Part shown: in pieces, positions 11,165 through 21,020 of the stretch
Numbering within the stretch: position 1 is the stretch's first letter
Layout: each line of letters starts with the position of its first letter
Assembly: GCA_001414485.1 (NCBI GenBank)
Contig: LLEY01000047.1
Span: 248,001-312,000, forward strand
Direction: 5' to 3'
DNA: 64,000 nucleotides
From: Calycina herbarum
Lineage: Eukaryota > Ascomycota > Leotiomycetes > Helotiales > Pezizellaceae
The notes under the pieces: generated by a model
The model's database searches: none
The model's input: only the letters and a program-made list of their open reading frames with translations
What the model was told of the DNA's origin: nothing
Translations under genes and position numbers: made by a program

Positions 11165-12073
11165 TTATACAACATCCGAGCTCGATCCAAGTAACCTCCT
11201 CGTAGGAGCGCTTGTGGTCCTCTCCTCAACAACAACAGCATTATCCGGTTTGCTAACCGTCGGAGGGGCAGAAGGCCTCGTCATATCCCCTAAATCCTCC
11301 TCTTCCCTTGCATTAACATGTTCATGATACCCAGGCGGTTCACCATATCCCACCTCCGTCCCCGTCCCATTCATGTCCCTCAACTCCCACCCCTCTCCAT
11401 GTCCACTCCCACTCGAATGAACCCTCGCAGTCCCTAAATCACTACTACTCCCCCTACTCCTCAAACTCGGTGGTTTTGTCCCTGGAATATACGGCGGCGG
11501 CGCCTCTCCCCTTTCATTAAGACCTTCAACCCTCACCTCCCTCGTCCTAGCCGCATAACCCCCGCTAAAAAACGTTCCCATTCCACCGATATTATTCCCC
11601 CGTCCAAATCGCTGATGGAAACCTGCTACATCCTGTGCAAGAGCTCTCTGCGAGTTCGTGCGTAATATGGCGGCTTTCCGTTTTCGACGATGGCCGAGGT
11701 AGAGGATTAAAAGGATGAAGAGGATTGCTACTAGAGCTATGATGAGGAAGTAGAAGCGGAAGACGTGGGCGCCTTGGTCGGTTATTGGTGGGGTGTTGTC
11801 GGTGAAGTCGTCGTCATTGTCGTTGTTAGGGTTTTGGGGAGGTGATGAGGGGATGGTGGGTGTTGAGGTTGCTGTGGTGCTTGAGGGAAGAATGGAGCTT
11901 GAAAGTGTTGATGGGATGGAGCTTGTGGGTGCTGTCGAGGATGGTTGCTCGGTGATTTGAGCATATGAAGTTGACGGTAAAATGATGGAAAGAAAGAGCA
12001 GAGCGGAAGAAAATGGAAGTCCGGAAGTCGTACAGAAACACGAACGTTGGGAGGCTATCCGTCGTTTCGCCAT
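11165..12073 (-). CDS. Single-pass membrane protein with Ser/Thr-rich ectodomain and PPPY motif
   Basis: A single exon. I start at the second in-frame ATG (12073, 302 residues), because it puts a basic stretch (MAKRRIASQR) directly before a hydrophobic signal-like segment ending LPSTSYA; the first ATG at 12094 adds seven residues. A Ser/Thr/Pro-rich stretch suited to O-glycosylation (about 40-95) is followed by an acidic patch, a transmembrane helix (FYFLIIALVAILFILLILYL), then a basic stop-transfer GHRRKRK. The cytosolic tail contains EAPPPYIPG; PPxY binds WW domains of Nedd4/Rsp5 ligases and their adaptors. The layout resembles fungal wall-stress sensors or arrestin-ligase anchors, but the WSC and cadherin-like modules are absent. 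Function unknown. Confidence 0.75.
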   Translation of the reverse strand: MAKRRIASQRSCFCTTSGLPFSSALLFLSIILPSTSYAQITEQPSSTAPTSSIPSTLSSSILPSSTTATSTPTIPSSPPQNPNNDNDDDFTDNTPPITDQGAHVFRFYFLIIALVAILFILLILYLGHRRKRKAAILRTNSQRALAQDVAGFHQRFGRGNNIGGMGTFFSGGYAARTREVRVEGLNERGEAPPPYIPGTKPPSLRSRGSSSDLGTARVHSSGSGHGEGWELRDMNGTGTEVGYGEPPGYHEHVNAREEEDLGDMTRPSAPPTVSKPDNAVVVEERTTSAPTRRLLGSSSDVV

Positions 12074-12094
12074 ATTACATGAAGCATCGATCAA

Positions 12095-12908
12095 TAGAGA
12101 AGACTTTGAGAGGCGTGAAGAGGAGTTTGTTGCGTAGGTAAGAAAACGCGGAGGTTCCGGTGAGGTGATTCGTATGCTCGTGTGAGTAGGCCTTTCATTT
12201 CACCCCTCCTTTTGGGGATAGGAGCTAGGGTGTCGCATGCAGGTATTTCTGGACTCTATACCGCACCGGAGGAAGCTCGAGGCCTGAGAGCGAGAACATC
12301 CGTCTGGCATGACGAATGGGTGGCAATGCGTTTGAGGGTTGGCTGCCAGCACGGAGGATATATGGAGGAGAACGTCAGTGTGGGACAAGCTATTATTAAT
12401 ACTGCATCTTCGTTATATGAAAATCATTCCACTTTTTTCAAGATGATTCAAATAATCAATCAAGTTGGATCTAGAAAAGACTGAAGTTTTATAACCATCT
12501 CGAGATCAATTCCTTCGTTCTGCCCTCCCGCAAGAAACAAGCTCTCACTGAATCTTGGATAAGTACCTAGGTACAGCTTCCAACCAATCAGAAAGCTCCA
12601 TCTTTGTACAACCGGAAGAGCGGAGTTCACGTCAAAAAAGTCCGCCGAGTACGCAACGCAACTTGAAGTCGTACTTGTGTAGAATAAACAGTCATGATGT
12701 CTGTTCTTGGTTCTGTAGATTGGATTATGTAAAGTCAGATAAATAAATGTTGGTGAATGTATGATTTTCCAGTCGAAACGGAGCGCCACTTTCTCCGGCT
12801 TTTGAGTCTTCCAGGCAGGAAACAGCTCAAAGAACAGCTCAGGCTCACCACAAACTAAACCATACCCAACACCTCTAAAATCCCTATCACATCCTTTCCA
12901 CCGCCAAA
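12095..12908. other. Intergenic, promoter side of two divergent genes
   Basis: Separates the minus-strand membrane protein from plus-strand TFB5. Short frames on both strands (12182-12484 +, 12460-12921 -) show no family signature, and the second overlaps TFB5 antisense. Nothing else is seen. Confidence 0.45.
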
Positions 12909-13272
12909 ATGCCACGAGCAATCAGAGGTATTTCGCTCTCCTCATCTTCTTAAGCTCAAAAACCTAACACCCACCAGGCGTCCTCGTCGAATGCGACCCT
13001 TCAATCAAAGCCATAATCATGAAAATCGACAGCGAACACCACCAATACGTCGTCGAGGAACTCGACGATCAGTCTCTGGTTATCAAGGAGAATCAGCTGG
13101 GTGAGTTGAAGAGAAGGCTTGATGAGGTATGTTTTCCCCCTCTGTTTCCTAGGATGATTTTGAGATGATATGAGATGAGTTTGAGGTTGGTGAGTGGTGG
13201 ATGGCTAATATGATGATTTTACAGCAACTTAAGGATACTCAGCAGCCACCTGAGGATTCCGGATCTGATTAA
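12909..13272 (+). CDS. TFB5: TFIIH subunit TFB5 (GTF2H5/TTDA)
   Basis: Three exons (12909-12927, 12978-13126, 13225-13272) encode 71 residues, the expected size for this tiny subunit. The product begins MPRAIRGVLVECDPSIKAII and continues through YVVEELDDQSLVIKENQ to a short acidic tail. This matches the TFB5 pattern of an N-terminal VLVECDP strand and a C-terminal helix. TFB5 stabilises the core of TFIIH through Tfb2/p52 and is needed for nucleotide-excision repair and RNA polymerase II initiation in the nucleus. The first coding exon is only 19 nt, which is why no long frame marks the gene. Confidence 0.93.
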
Positions 13273-13992
13273 GTTGGGTGAGGGTTGGGTTTGAGACTAT
13301 TCTGCTGGAGTTGGGGTGCTGAGGGGCGTTTTTGGAGATGGGCATTCAAGGCGCAAAAGCAGGTTACAAGATCTTCATCTCAAGGGCATTCTGAGGGACA
13401 TAAGCCGAGAACTGAGGTATCGACTTCGAGGCTCAAGTCATAATGCAAGTTATGTCAACAATTCTTCTTGAGCTTGAGCTGCTGTGATATTTCGGGTGTC
13501 TAATGGGGTTTGCCATTCTCCTCTAAAGGACCATGTCGCAAATAAAATCAGCATTCTCTTTAGAAGAATGAGATTTTTGAAGGCAGAAGTCATTGCGTAA
13601 ATGGCATATCTCATGTTCTCGGTGACAAAAGCAATTTATAGACTTCTCGGAGATCTTTTGGGGAGGAGCTCTATCTATTCAACAGCAGTTATGGAGCATC
13701 ACTGGTCCTTTTACGGAGATGTCTTCACGTTTGATTTTTTCTTGAATTTGGATTGTTGATACAAAGTATTCCGGGTGTATTTCCCCACCAACTCCATTCC
13801 CTAAACGCCTTGAGACCTGACTTATTTTCTCGGTCGTAGAATTACATCTCTTTCGCTGGTCCCATTCTTCAGCATCAATCTCCCTTCGCGCTGTAATGCC
13901 GCTGCTTCATCCCCATGACATCTCATTCCCCCAACTCCCCTCATTCCCTCAGCAAGTTTGATTTCCATCACTGGCTTTCAAACCCATTCTCA
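13273..13992. other. Intergenic between convergent TFB5 and U1C
   Basis: Holds the 3' untranslated regions of both genes. No coding frame or repeat seen. Confidence 0.45.
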
Positions 13993-14841
13993 CTATCTTC
14001 TATCTCCGCCTTGTTGTTGCCCAGGAGGTCCTCCCTGATGATCACCAAACCCGGGCGCACCAGGTATCGGTGGAAATCCAGGCGGTGGTTGGAACCCAGC
14101 AGGTAGAGGAGGGAACTGAAAGTTTGGAGGAAGGCCTCCCGGTGGAGGGAAAGGCATTCCTGGGATCGGGGGAACTCCTGCACCGCCGGGGAAAGGTGGC
14201 ATTGGAGGCATACCGCGACCACCGGGTGGTGGAATCATGCCTTGGGGAAGAGAACCTGGTGGTGGGAGGGGCATTCCTGGGATGGGAAATGGTGGGGGAA
14301 TACCTATTATATAGTTAGATTTCTGTATTTATGGTATGCGGTGTTGGAGAGGAGAGGAGAAATAACGTACCACCTGGGAATGCGAATGGTGGAGGGGGAT
14401 GAACGCCTGGGTTTTGACCGAGCATGGGATTTGATGAGGATTGGCCTTCTGCGGCATAGGATGAGGTGATGGAATCGATAACACTTTGCGCTTTCTCGTG
14501 ACCGATTTCTGTTTCCGACACAAGTCAACAAATATATTCTCCAGCATTTGGATAGAATGTGAAGGCGCACGTTGGTAGTAATCCACAACATTTCGCAAAT
14601 GATTCCTTCCACTATTATGCGCTTTACGAACGCTCATCGAGTCGTGCGTGAGGTAGACATCGCAGTAATCGCCTATGAGTTGAGGTTAGCACGTCTTTAC
14701 GCGCAGTATCGTGGGTGTGGGACAGTAGTATTTCTCTGACATGTATGTCAGTTTGCGCGGAGGTGGCTTACAGAAGACTATTCAGAGGTTAGCAGATGCA
14801 TCATAGGAATGATCGCGGATGTAGGGCTTACATTTCGGCAT
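13993..14841 (-). CDS. YHC1: U1 small nuclear ribonucleoprotein C
   Basis: Five exons: 14841-14832 (10 nt), 14777-14772 (6 nt), 14672-14571, 14508-14371, 14303-13993; 188 residues. The N-terminus [20 protein letters not shown] with [10 protein letters not shown] is the diagnostic U1-C zinc finger (CX2C...HX5H); the first ligand Cys is created only when the 6-nt exon is included. The C-terminal 100 residues are the usual Pro/Gly/Met-rich tail. U1-C stabilises pairing of U1 snRNA with the 5' splice site in the commitment complex. Introns are 54, 99, 62 and 67 nt. Inclusion of exon 2 is inferred from phase and from the finger; skipping it shortens MPKFFCDYC by two residues, FF to none, in frame. 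The gene converges with TFB5. Confidence 0.92.
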
Positions 14842-15065
14842 ATTGGCAGATGTGGTAGATGAATAGAAAGGGTTGAGGTAGCAGACTGTTTCCAGGTGTC
14901 TCCTTCAAAGTTCGAGAAGCTTGAAGTTCACATCGCGACTTTAAGCTCCACACGTGACAGTGCTCGTATCCCTGAAAGTGCCACGTCTAAAAGTCTTTCC
15001 CCTTACGCCTTACGCGACAATTGCAATACACCCCTTCCTCAACCTACACGACCATACTCGACGAC

Positions 15066-15906
15066 ATGGCGTATTCCCACTCTCTGCTGCGCACCTGGTG
15101 CAGCCTCTTGTTTTTACTTGCCTGCGCCGAAGCCCTGAAGTTTGATATCGAGGCTAGAAGTGTTGGAGATAACAGTCGGGCGAGATGTATCCGGAACTTT
15201 GTTGCGAAGGATACTTTGGTTGTCGTTACAGCAACTCTGGATGGAGAGAGAGGAGATGGAATGAAGGTTGATATGCATGTAAGTTTTGCCTCTGCTGGAA
15301 AGCTACTAGGAACTAGGTGATGGATGTGTACTAATTACTCCATCAAACAGATCAAGGATGCTGTTGGAAACGAATACGGGAAACCAAAGGATGTGGTTGG
15401 AGAGCAAAGAATGGCATTCACATCTCACGCCGATTCATCATTCGACGTTTGCTTCGAGAACCACTTTACTGGCAGTGAGTTCATCCTCATTTACCTCTGG
15501 CTAAATGTCAATACTGACCCTTTGTCCCAGGAACTGGAGTTTCCCACCCATTTAGACACGTCGAACTCGACATCGATATCGGAGCAGACGCAAAAGATTG
15601 GTCCGCCGTCCAAGCCACCGAGAAATTGAAGCCAGTCGAGACCGAATTACGGCGCATCGAGGAAATGGTACAAGAAATCGTCTCCGAGATGGATTACCTA
15701 CGAAGTCGTGAGCAGAAGCTTAGAGACACCAACGAGAGTACGAATAACAGAGTTAAATGGTTTGCGTTTTCGACAATGGGAATGTTGGTTGCTTTGGGAG
15801 CATGGCAGGTTATTTATTTGAGGGCGTACTTCAGGTATGTTTCCAAAATAGTGATTATGAGCTGGATGGGTACTAATGGATATACAGATCAAAGCATCTT
15901 ATTTAA
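15066..15906 (+). CDS. ERV25: p24-family cargo receptor, ERV25-like (p24 delta)
   Basis: Four exons (15066-15278, 15351-15474, 15531-15834, 15888-15906) give 219 residues. A signal peptide ([14 protein letters not shown]) precedes a GOLD domain with the two Cys expected for its disulphide (RCIRNF and FDVCFENHF). A coiled-coil stretch ([19 protein letters not shown]) and one transmembrane helix follow. The tail ends YLRAYFRSKHLI: the di-aromatic signal for COPII and hydrophobic end typical of Erv25. Erv25 pairs with Emp24 in vesicles between ER and Golgi and selects GPI-anchored cargo. The last exon encodes only the final six residues and stop. Confidence 0.92.
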
Positions 15907-16208
15907 GGATTTGGATTGCGAATGGTCGAACAGGCCGACGGGTCGGTTCGCTATTTTTATGGCACTGGACCTCTTTGTGGTACTAGCAAGGGTTGTAGAG
16001 AATAGGTATATAATGATCAAACTTATGCTGATCTAGGGGCAAGAAATGCCCTTATATCTCCCCATTACCCACAACATCATCCAACAGTGAACTCCAAACC
16101 CCCTTTCTTCATATTCCACCGCAACAGCTTTAGAATTTGGATTGAGGTTCTGGTTCGCTTCATGGTGTCAGATATCATCTAATACATAACAACATTCGGA
16201 GAGAAACC
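15907..16208. other. Intergenic between convergent ERV25 and GFA genes
   Basis: About 300 bp holding both 3' ends; no gene or repeat seen. Confidence 0.45.
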
Positions 16209-16791
16209 TTACGCTGGTGGCATAGTATCAAATGTCTGAGCAACCTCCTTCTCCCATGGCAAACGAGCCTTTCCATATATTTCAGCTCCGGGTAACATGC
16301 TCTTTCCGGAGCTGAGAAGCATAGTTCGGATGACTATATCGTCCCCCATGACTTCCTGGTGGTGGTAGGCATGAGAAGTACAGTTTGGACAAAAATAACA
16401 TCGCACCGCTTTTCCCTTGAGATCACTTTGGTGTTAGCTACACGGTATTATTGAAAGGAAGTAGGAAAGATAAGGGGGACGAACGGAGTCTCCGTAGTAA
16501 GTGTAGACATTCAATGTCCCTTTCTTAAGTTTGAAGTTCGATTTTGGGACGATTTGGTTTAATGTTGCTGGACCACCGGAGAGGAACTTGCAGGTATCGC
16601 ACTGCCTTCAGATTTAGTATATGGATTCCTCACTGAATCAGGAGTGGAGAGCAATTGCGTACGTGACTATTTTCCCGTTAGTGACGTGGAAAGCGAGATA
16701 GAAGAGGGGGGACGTACCAAAGGATATGAACTTTATCATTCAATTTGACCTCCCATGCTGTCTGGCCGCAATGACATTTTCCTTGCTCCAT
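16209..16791 (-). CDS. GFA/CENP-V domain zinc protein
   Basis: Four exons: 16791-16718, 16666-16663 (4 nt), 16601-16485, 16415-16209; 133 residues. The product begins MEQGKCHCGQTAWEV, has LCHCDTCKFLSGGPATLNQ, and later RCYFCPNCTSHAY. These are the CxCG, CHCxxC and CxxC zinc-ligand groups of the GFA fold (glutathione-dependent formaldehyde-activating enzyme / CENP-V family). The 4-nt exon supplies the Cys-His of CHCDTC. Most fungal members have no assigned reaction; a glutathione-thiol or S-hydroxymethyl substrate is suggested only by family. Both introns around the microexon have GTACGY donors, AG acceptors and CTAAY branch sites. Confidence 0.87.
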
Positions 16792-19700
16792 TATTGCGGA
16801 TTTTGGTTTTTATCTTGGAATCGGAATTGAGTTGTATTTTTCAAGAAGGAACTGAACAAAAGTAATGACATCAAAAAGAGGAGAAAGGTGTATATATATA
16901 TTAACCTCAAGAAAAGAGGGGCTGAACCATGTTACGTCAGGCAATGAGGGGCTTTTCTGGGAATACCCATTGAGTTGCAGTGTGCCAATGCAAAGGAGAA
17001 GGCTAAAGGTATGCAGCGAGGACTCTGATTTGGTATATCCCCGGTAAATGGATAGTTTTTCCGGCTTGCTTGTTACATACAGGAAATACCTTGAGATATT
17101 ATTTCGGGATGTACATTGGTATTTGTGTACTCTGAGGTGGACGGAGAAAAGCGGCAGCGATGGTGTGGATTTGATAGGTGAGAGATCGGGTGTTTTTGGT
17201 GGTGGATGGTATGACTTTCTTTCCTTGCTCGTTGTTTTTGGTTCAGCTCTATCTCACTTTCTGGAGTCTGAAACAGCAATTCTAATGGATTTATCCTCGC
17301 TATTGACCGTCGTTTTTCAAGCTTCAATCTCAGCCGCTGCTTTTCCAGTACCCAAAACCCCACATTCATCGAGATCCCTGTACTGTAGACATCCGGGACA
17401 TTCGGGACATCCGGGACACCCGGAACATCCAGTGGGACTTTCTAACCAGTGGAGATCCCTAAATTTGTGTTGGAAAGTATATAATACGGATCGGATGCTT
17501 GGAATCTTTCGGCTTGAAATCGGGATTCGGAGAGATGATTTTTGGGGTTCTCGGCTTTGGCATTTCGCCGGGTAAATTGCCTGGATTGGTGGTAAGGACC
17601 CGACAGACAATAAACAGCACCGCAATGGGATAGGATGGGGTCAATGGAAGATGACAGTAACCTGGGATCTGGGGTTGGGAGAATGGGGGTGTCAGTAGGG
17701 TTTTGAAAGACATGACCAAGGGACTTTTCAATCGGATTCAGTGCCTTTCAGATCTACTTTGCTTTCGAGGGAGAGCCACGAAAGAAGTGATCGCAGAAAT
17801 TGTTTCAAACGCTTCCAAATGGCGATGAGAGTGTTCGGGACAATCAACTCGATCATCCCAGACCTGTTCGCACAATATCCGCACTTGTCTCAACAAGGCT
17901 GGCTCAATTGATCTGATTCTCCTAGTCTTGGTGGAGCAATTGCAATAAATCATGAGGAAACTGAAGCGAAATATTTGCAAATCTTAAGAAAAGAAAAGTG
18001 CTCTAGGAAATCGAACTGCAGTCTGAGAGAGAAGAAGCTCTTTTATACTTGGTTCATGGTAGACATCCGGGTGCACTTTGCAGGAATACTAATCAGCAGT
18101 AAATCTCTGATTACTATTCTGCAAGTCCTCTGGATTCGCTAATAACTACGACACCCTGAAGCTTATTTTCCTCTTCAGCTTGAAACCTAACACTTCTACG
18201 AAATCTCCCATTTTTCGATTTTCACAGAGCAAATCCCTCTTCCACGTCCATTTTCATCCTTCTTTTCTTTCTATTTTCTTGCCCATAATTGTTTCTCATA
18301 CTTTCTCTTATACTTCCCTACTTTGTTTTTCAACCCCAAATTTTGTTGACCGGACCAGCAAGTGCAGGTTCAGGCTGGATCTTTCGTTGAGGTGAATTTC
18401 AGCCTCTTCGCTGCTTGTCTATAGTTGAAACTTGATTTTGATGCAAGAAACCTGGGCGATGCTCTGTGAACAGTGGCCGACTTAGAACGACACCAGCACT
18501 AGTACTATTTAAATTATCACTTAAACAAACCATGAGCCATAAACCTTTAATCGATACAAGAAATTGCATCAAGGGCCTTCGCGGTTTATGACGTACTATT
18601 GCGAAAGCTGCAAGTATCCGGAGCAAAGCTCAGGTTTCTTACTCTAGAGGAGGCTAGGGCTTGTATAGGACTCTTCTTGATTTTCTCCCATTGGAAATAC
18701 TTTCGTGCTTTCTTTTTCATCGTCGTTGACTATTTGGAAAGCGACAGAGGTAGGCTAAGAACTTCCCTTCTTACTTCGCGGACTTGGAAATCAACGAGGA
18801 TATCACCGGGAGGATTTATTTCTTACATTTGTGGTTTCGTCACATTGATCGTCGCGCCGAAGAACCAAAAGGTCCACCGAGACAAAGTTTGAGTCGTGCT
18901 TTGTTACTCTCTCTATTCCTTGCCAGGTTTCGCGATCGAGTTCCTAAGCCTTGATGTAAAACTACATTTGCTTGTCTACATACGCATTTTTTTTTTGAAT
19001 GCACGATACTGAAGGAGGTGAGAGTGAGACACTGTGATAGAAATACACGACCTAGCTTTTCTATTTCTAGCTTCGATGGTCTAGCATCGTTATCCCTTCC
19101 ATGTGCAGTAAAACGTGCTCTCAGAAGTGGGTAAATATGGCTCGAAAGCTGAATAGAGAGCAAGTTCATCCTACACACTGTAGTCAAAAGGAAAAGGAAA
19201 GCAAAGAACCGAGTATGGAAACCTGAAAAGCCATATATGCGACTTCTCAGAGAATTGATTCAACCTGGAACGCATGAGCATACCATAATGTACAGCCGTC
19301 GCTTTCGTGGTTCTTCAGAAGGTCGAAGTTGCAGGTAAGCTTCGAAAAGCTAGAGAATCCCTTGACGTGGACTTGGGCACAAATTTGCCGGTAAACACAA
19401 ATTTGAAATTTGAAACTATATCACCAGCTAGAGGCAATAGGAGAAGGTCTAGATCACAGGTAAAGGTCTCTCGTTCCTTCTCAGACTTGACCAGCTCGGG
19501 CAACTCTAGACGAGACTATCGAGGTCGCTCTTTCCACGTCTCAACTCGACCTTGGTATTGACCCTCGACCCAACCACTTTGACGAGATTCTAGGCTTAGA
19601 ATCAAAGTCGCTCCTTTCCTCTTAAGTTGGCCTCAATATCGCGTGGCCGTGCAGGTGGCGAGCAAGAGTGGAGGGAGAAGTGGGTCGACGTTAAGGAGGG

Positions 19701-19917
19701 AAGAGACGACTCTATTCACGTCCAGGGTATAAACTTCCCCCCTCGCTCGTCCTCTCCATATATATATATGATTTCTTGTCATCAAAATCGAATCGCGGGG
19801 TGGGCAATATGTTCCGCCAGTTCAGTTTGCACGGTCTGCTAAGATATGGAACTTTTTTTCCTTCGAAAGATATCGAATGGGAGCGCTCTTAAACGTCTAC
19901 CTTATAAGTGACCAGGT
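16792..19917. other. 3.1-kb stretch without a recognisable gene
   Basis: A nonamer repeat (GACATCCGG and variants, about five units) occupies about 17390-17436. A pyrimidine-rich stretch lies at 18215-18340. Frames such as 17048-17575 (+) and 17738-17980 (-) have no domain I recognise and their composition is dominated by the repeat or by chance. The upstream region of the GFA gene is at 16792-17040. Confidence 0.4.
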
Positions 19918-20061
19918 CAGCGAAAGTAATGATTAGATTAGATTAGATTAGATTAATAGGCATTAATCCAAGGGTTTTTAAGTGTTAATCAAAATCTAAT
20001 CTAATCTAATCACATTAATCAGATTAATAATTGATTAACTGATTAGTTCGTTCTCACGCTG
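19918..20061. mobile_element. hAT-like MITE with GATTA pentamer arms
   Basis: A 144-bp element starting CAGCGAAAG and ending CGCTG, flanked by a perfect 8-bp duplication GACCAGGT (19910-19917 and 20062-20069). An 8-bp target site and CAG...CTG ends are hallmarks of hAT transposons. Inside, a (GATTA) array at the left is mirrored by a (TAATC) array to the right, so most of the element could fold into a hairpin. No ORF. Confidence 0.82.
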
Positions 20062-20315
20062 GACCAGGTTGAAAATTTGCATTCTTTATGATCTTCAGCC
20101 AAGCCATTTCTGCCGAACCTATGAGTGTATTCAAGAGCAAACCCACATGCAACCTCAACGACAGTTACTTGCTCTTTCACAAGGCAGCATAAAATCCAAA
20201 TCTACCCACTAAACACTCAAACCTATTCCAGGACAGTCATCTCCAAGACCTTTCTAATAATGTCTCCTTTCCAGAAAAGTGGGTAGACCAACGAGTTTTG
20301 GTGTAACGTGGAGGG

Positions 20316-20548
20316 TATCCAGTAAGCCATAAAATACCGAATAAGCCAACTATGTTTGGGGGCCAAAAACAAAGTTGCGAGTAAGCTAACAATTGCCCAG
20401 TAAGACAAAGAAGTATTGAGTAAGCCAACAAAATTTTGGGGTCAAAAGAGAGTTGCAAGTAAGCCATCAATCACCAAATAGCCCATAATTCTTGGGGTCC
20501 ACTTGCCTCAGCGAGTAAGACAGCAGTTGTGCAGTAACACAAACACCC
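20316..20548. repeat. Degenerate tandem repeat, about 80-bp period
   Basis: Phrases such as GAGTAAGCCAACAA, TTTTGGGGNCAAAA and GAGTTGC recur about three times (near 20330, 20390 and 20460). The minus-strand translation repeats LAYS-like phrases, which explains the small ORFs there; I do not call a gene. Confidence 0.55.
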
Positions 20549-21020
20549 AAAAAATACCAGGTACGTCTAAGGGCATATAACGTCGTCAGTAGCGGTTGAG
20601 CAATCTCACCATCAAACGTGGGCTAATGCTTGCTATTGAGGGCTCACTACCCTGTAATTTCCTGGTAACCTCCTCTAAGGTCTAGACTACCAAGTAGCGG
20701 CGCTGGACTAACGTACTAGGCAGGATTTCATTAATCTTAGAAGGTCAGGAATCATTCGTCATGGGAAATGTCAATTGCAAATGTATTTTAAATAGCTTCT
20801 GAAAAAACTGTGGTGGCCCACACTTTGATATCTAGGTCGGCCGTTCAATGGCATGATCACATGATATTCTGTTCCTTCCAGGTTTTTGTTGAATTCTATT
20901 TTTGATTGAGCTCCTGAGATGCCATAATCTGGAGTACAACTTGTCAAATGACAAGAGTCCGCAAACCCCGCAAAGTCATCCCGACCATGATTTCCCAAAT
21001 GCCTGCAATCATCAAACGCC

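Noticed and set aside
12460..12921. 153-codon minus-strand frame
   Set aside because: Overlaps the TFB5 start and promoter, has no signature, and TFB5 is unambiguous.
17048..17575. 175-codon plus-strand frame
   Set aside because: Includes the nonamer repeat (HPGHSGHPGHPEH) and no recognisable domain; no splice partner found.
19930..20045. (GATTA)n array as telomere-like repeat
   Set aside because: Not the fungal TTAGGG unit, and it is bounded by hAT ends with an 8-bp duplication.
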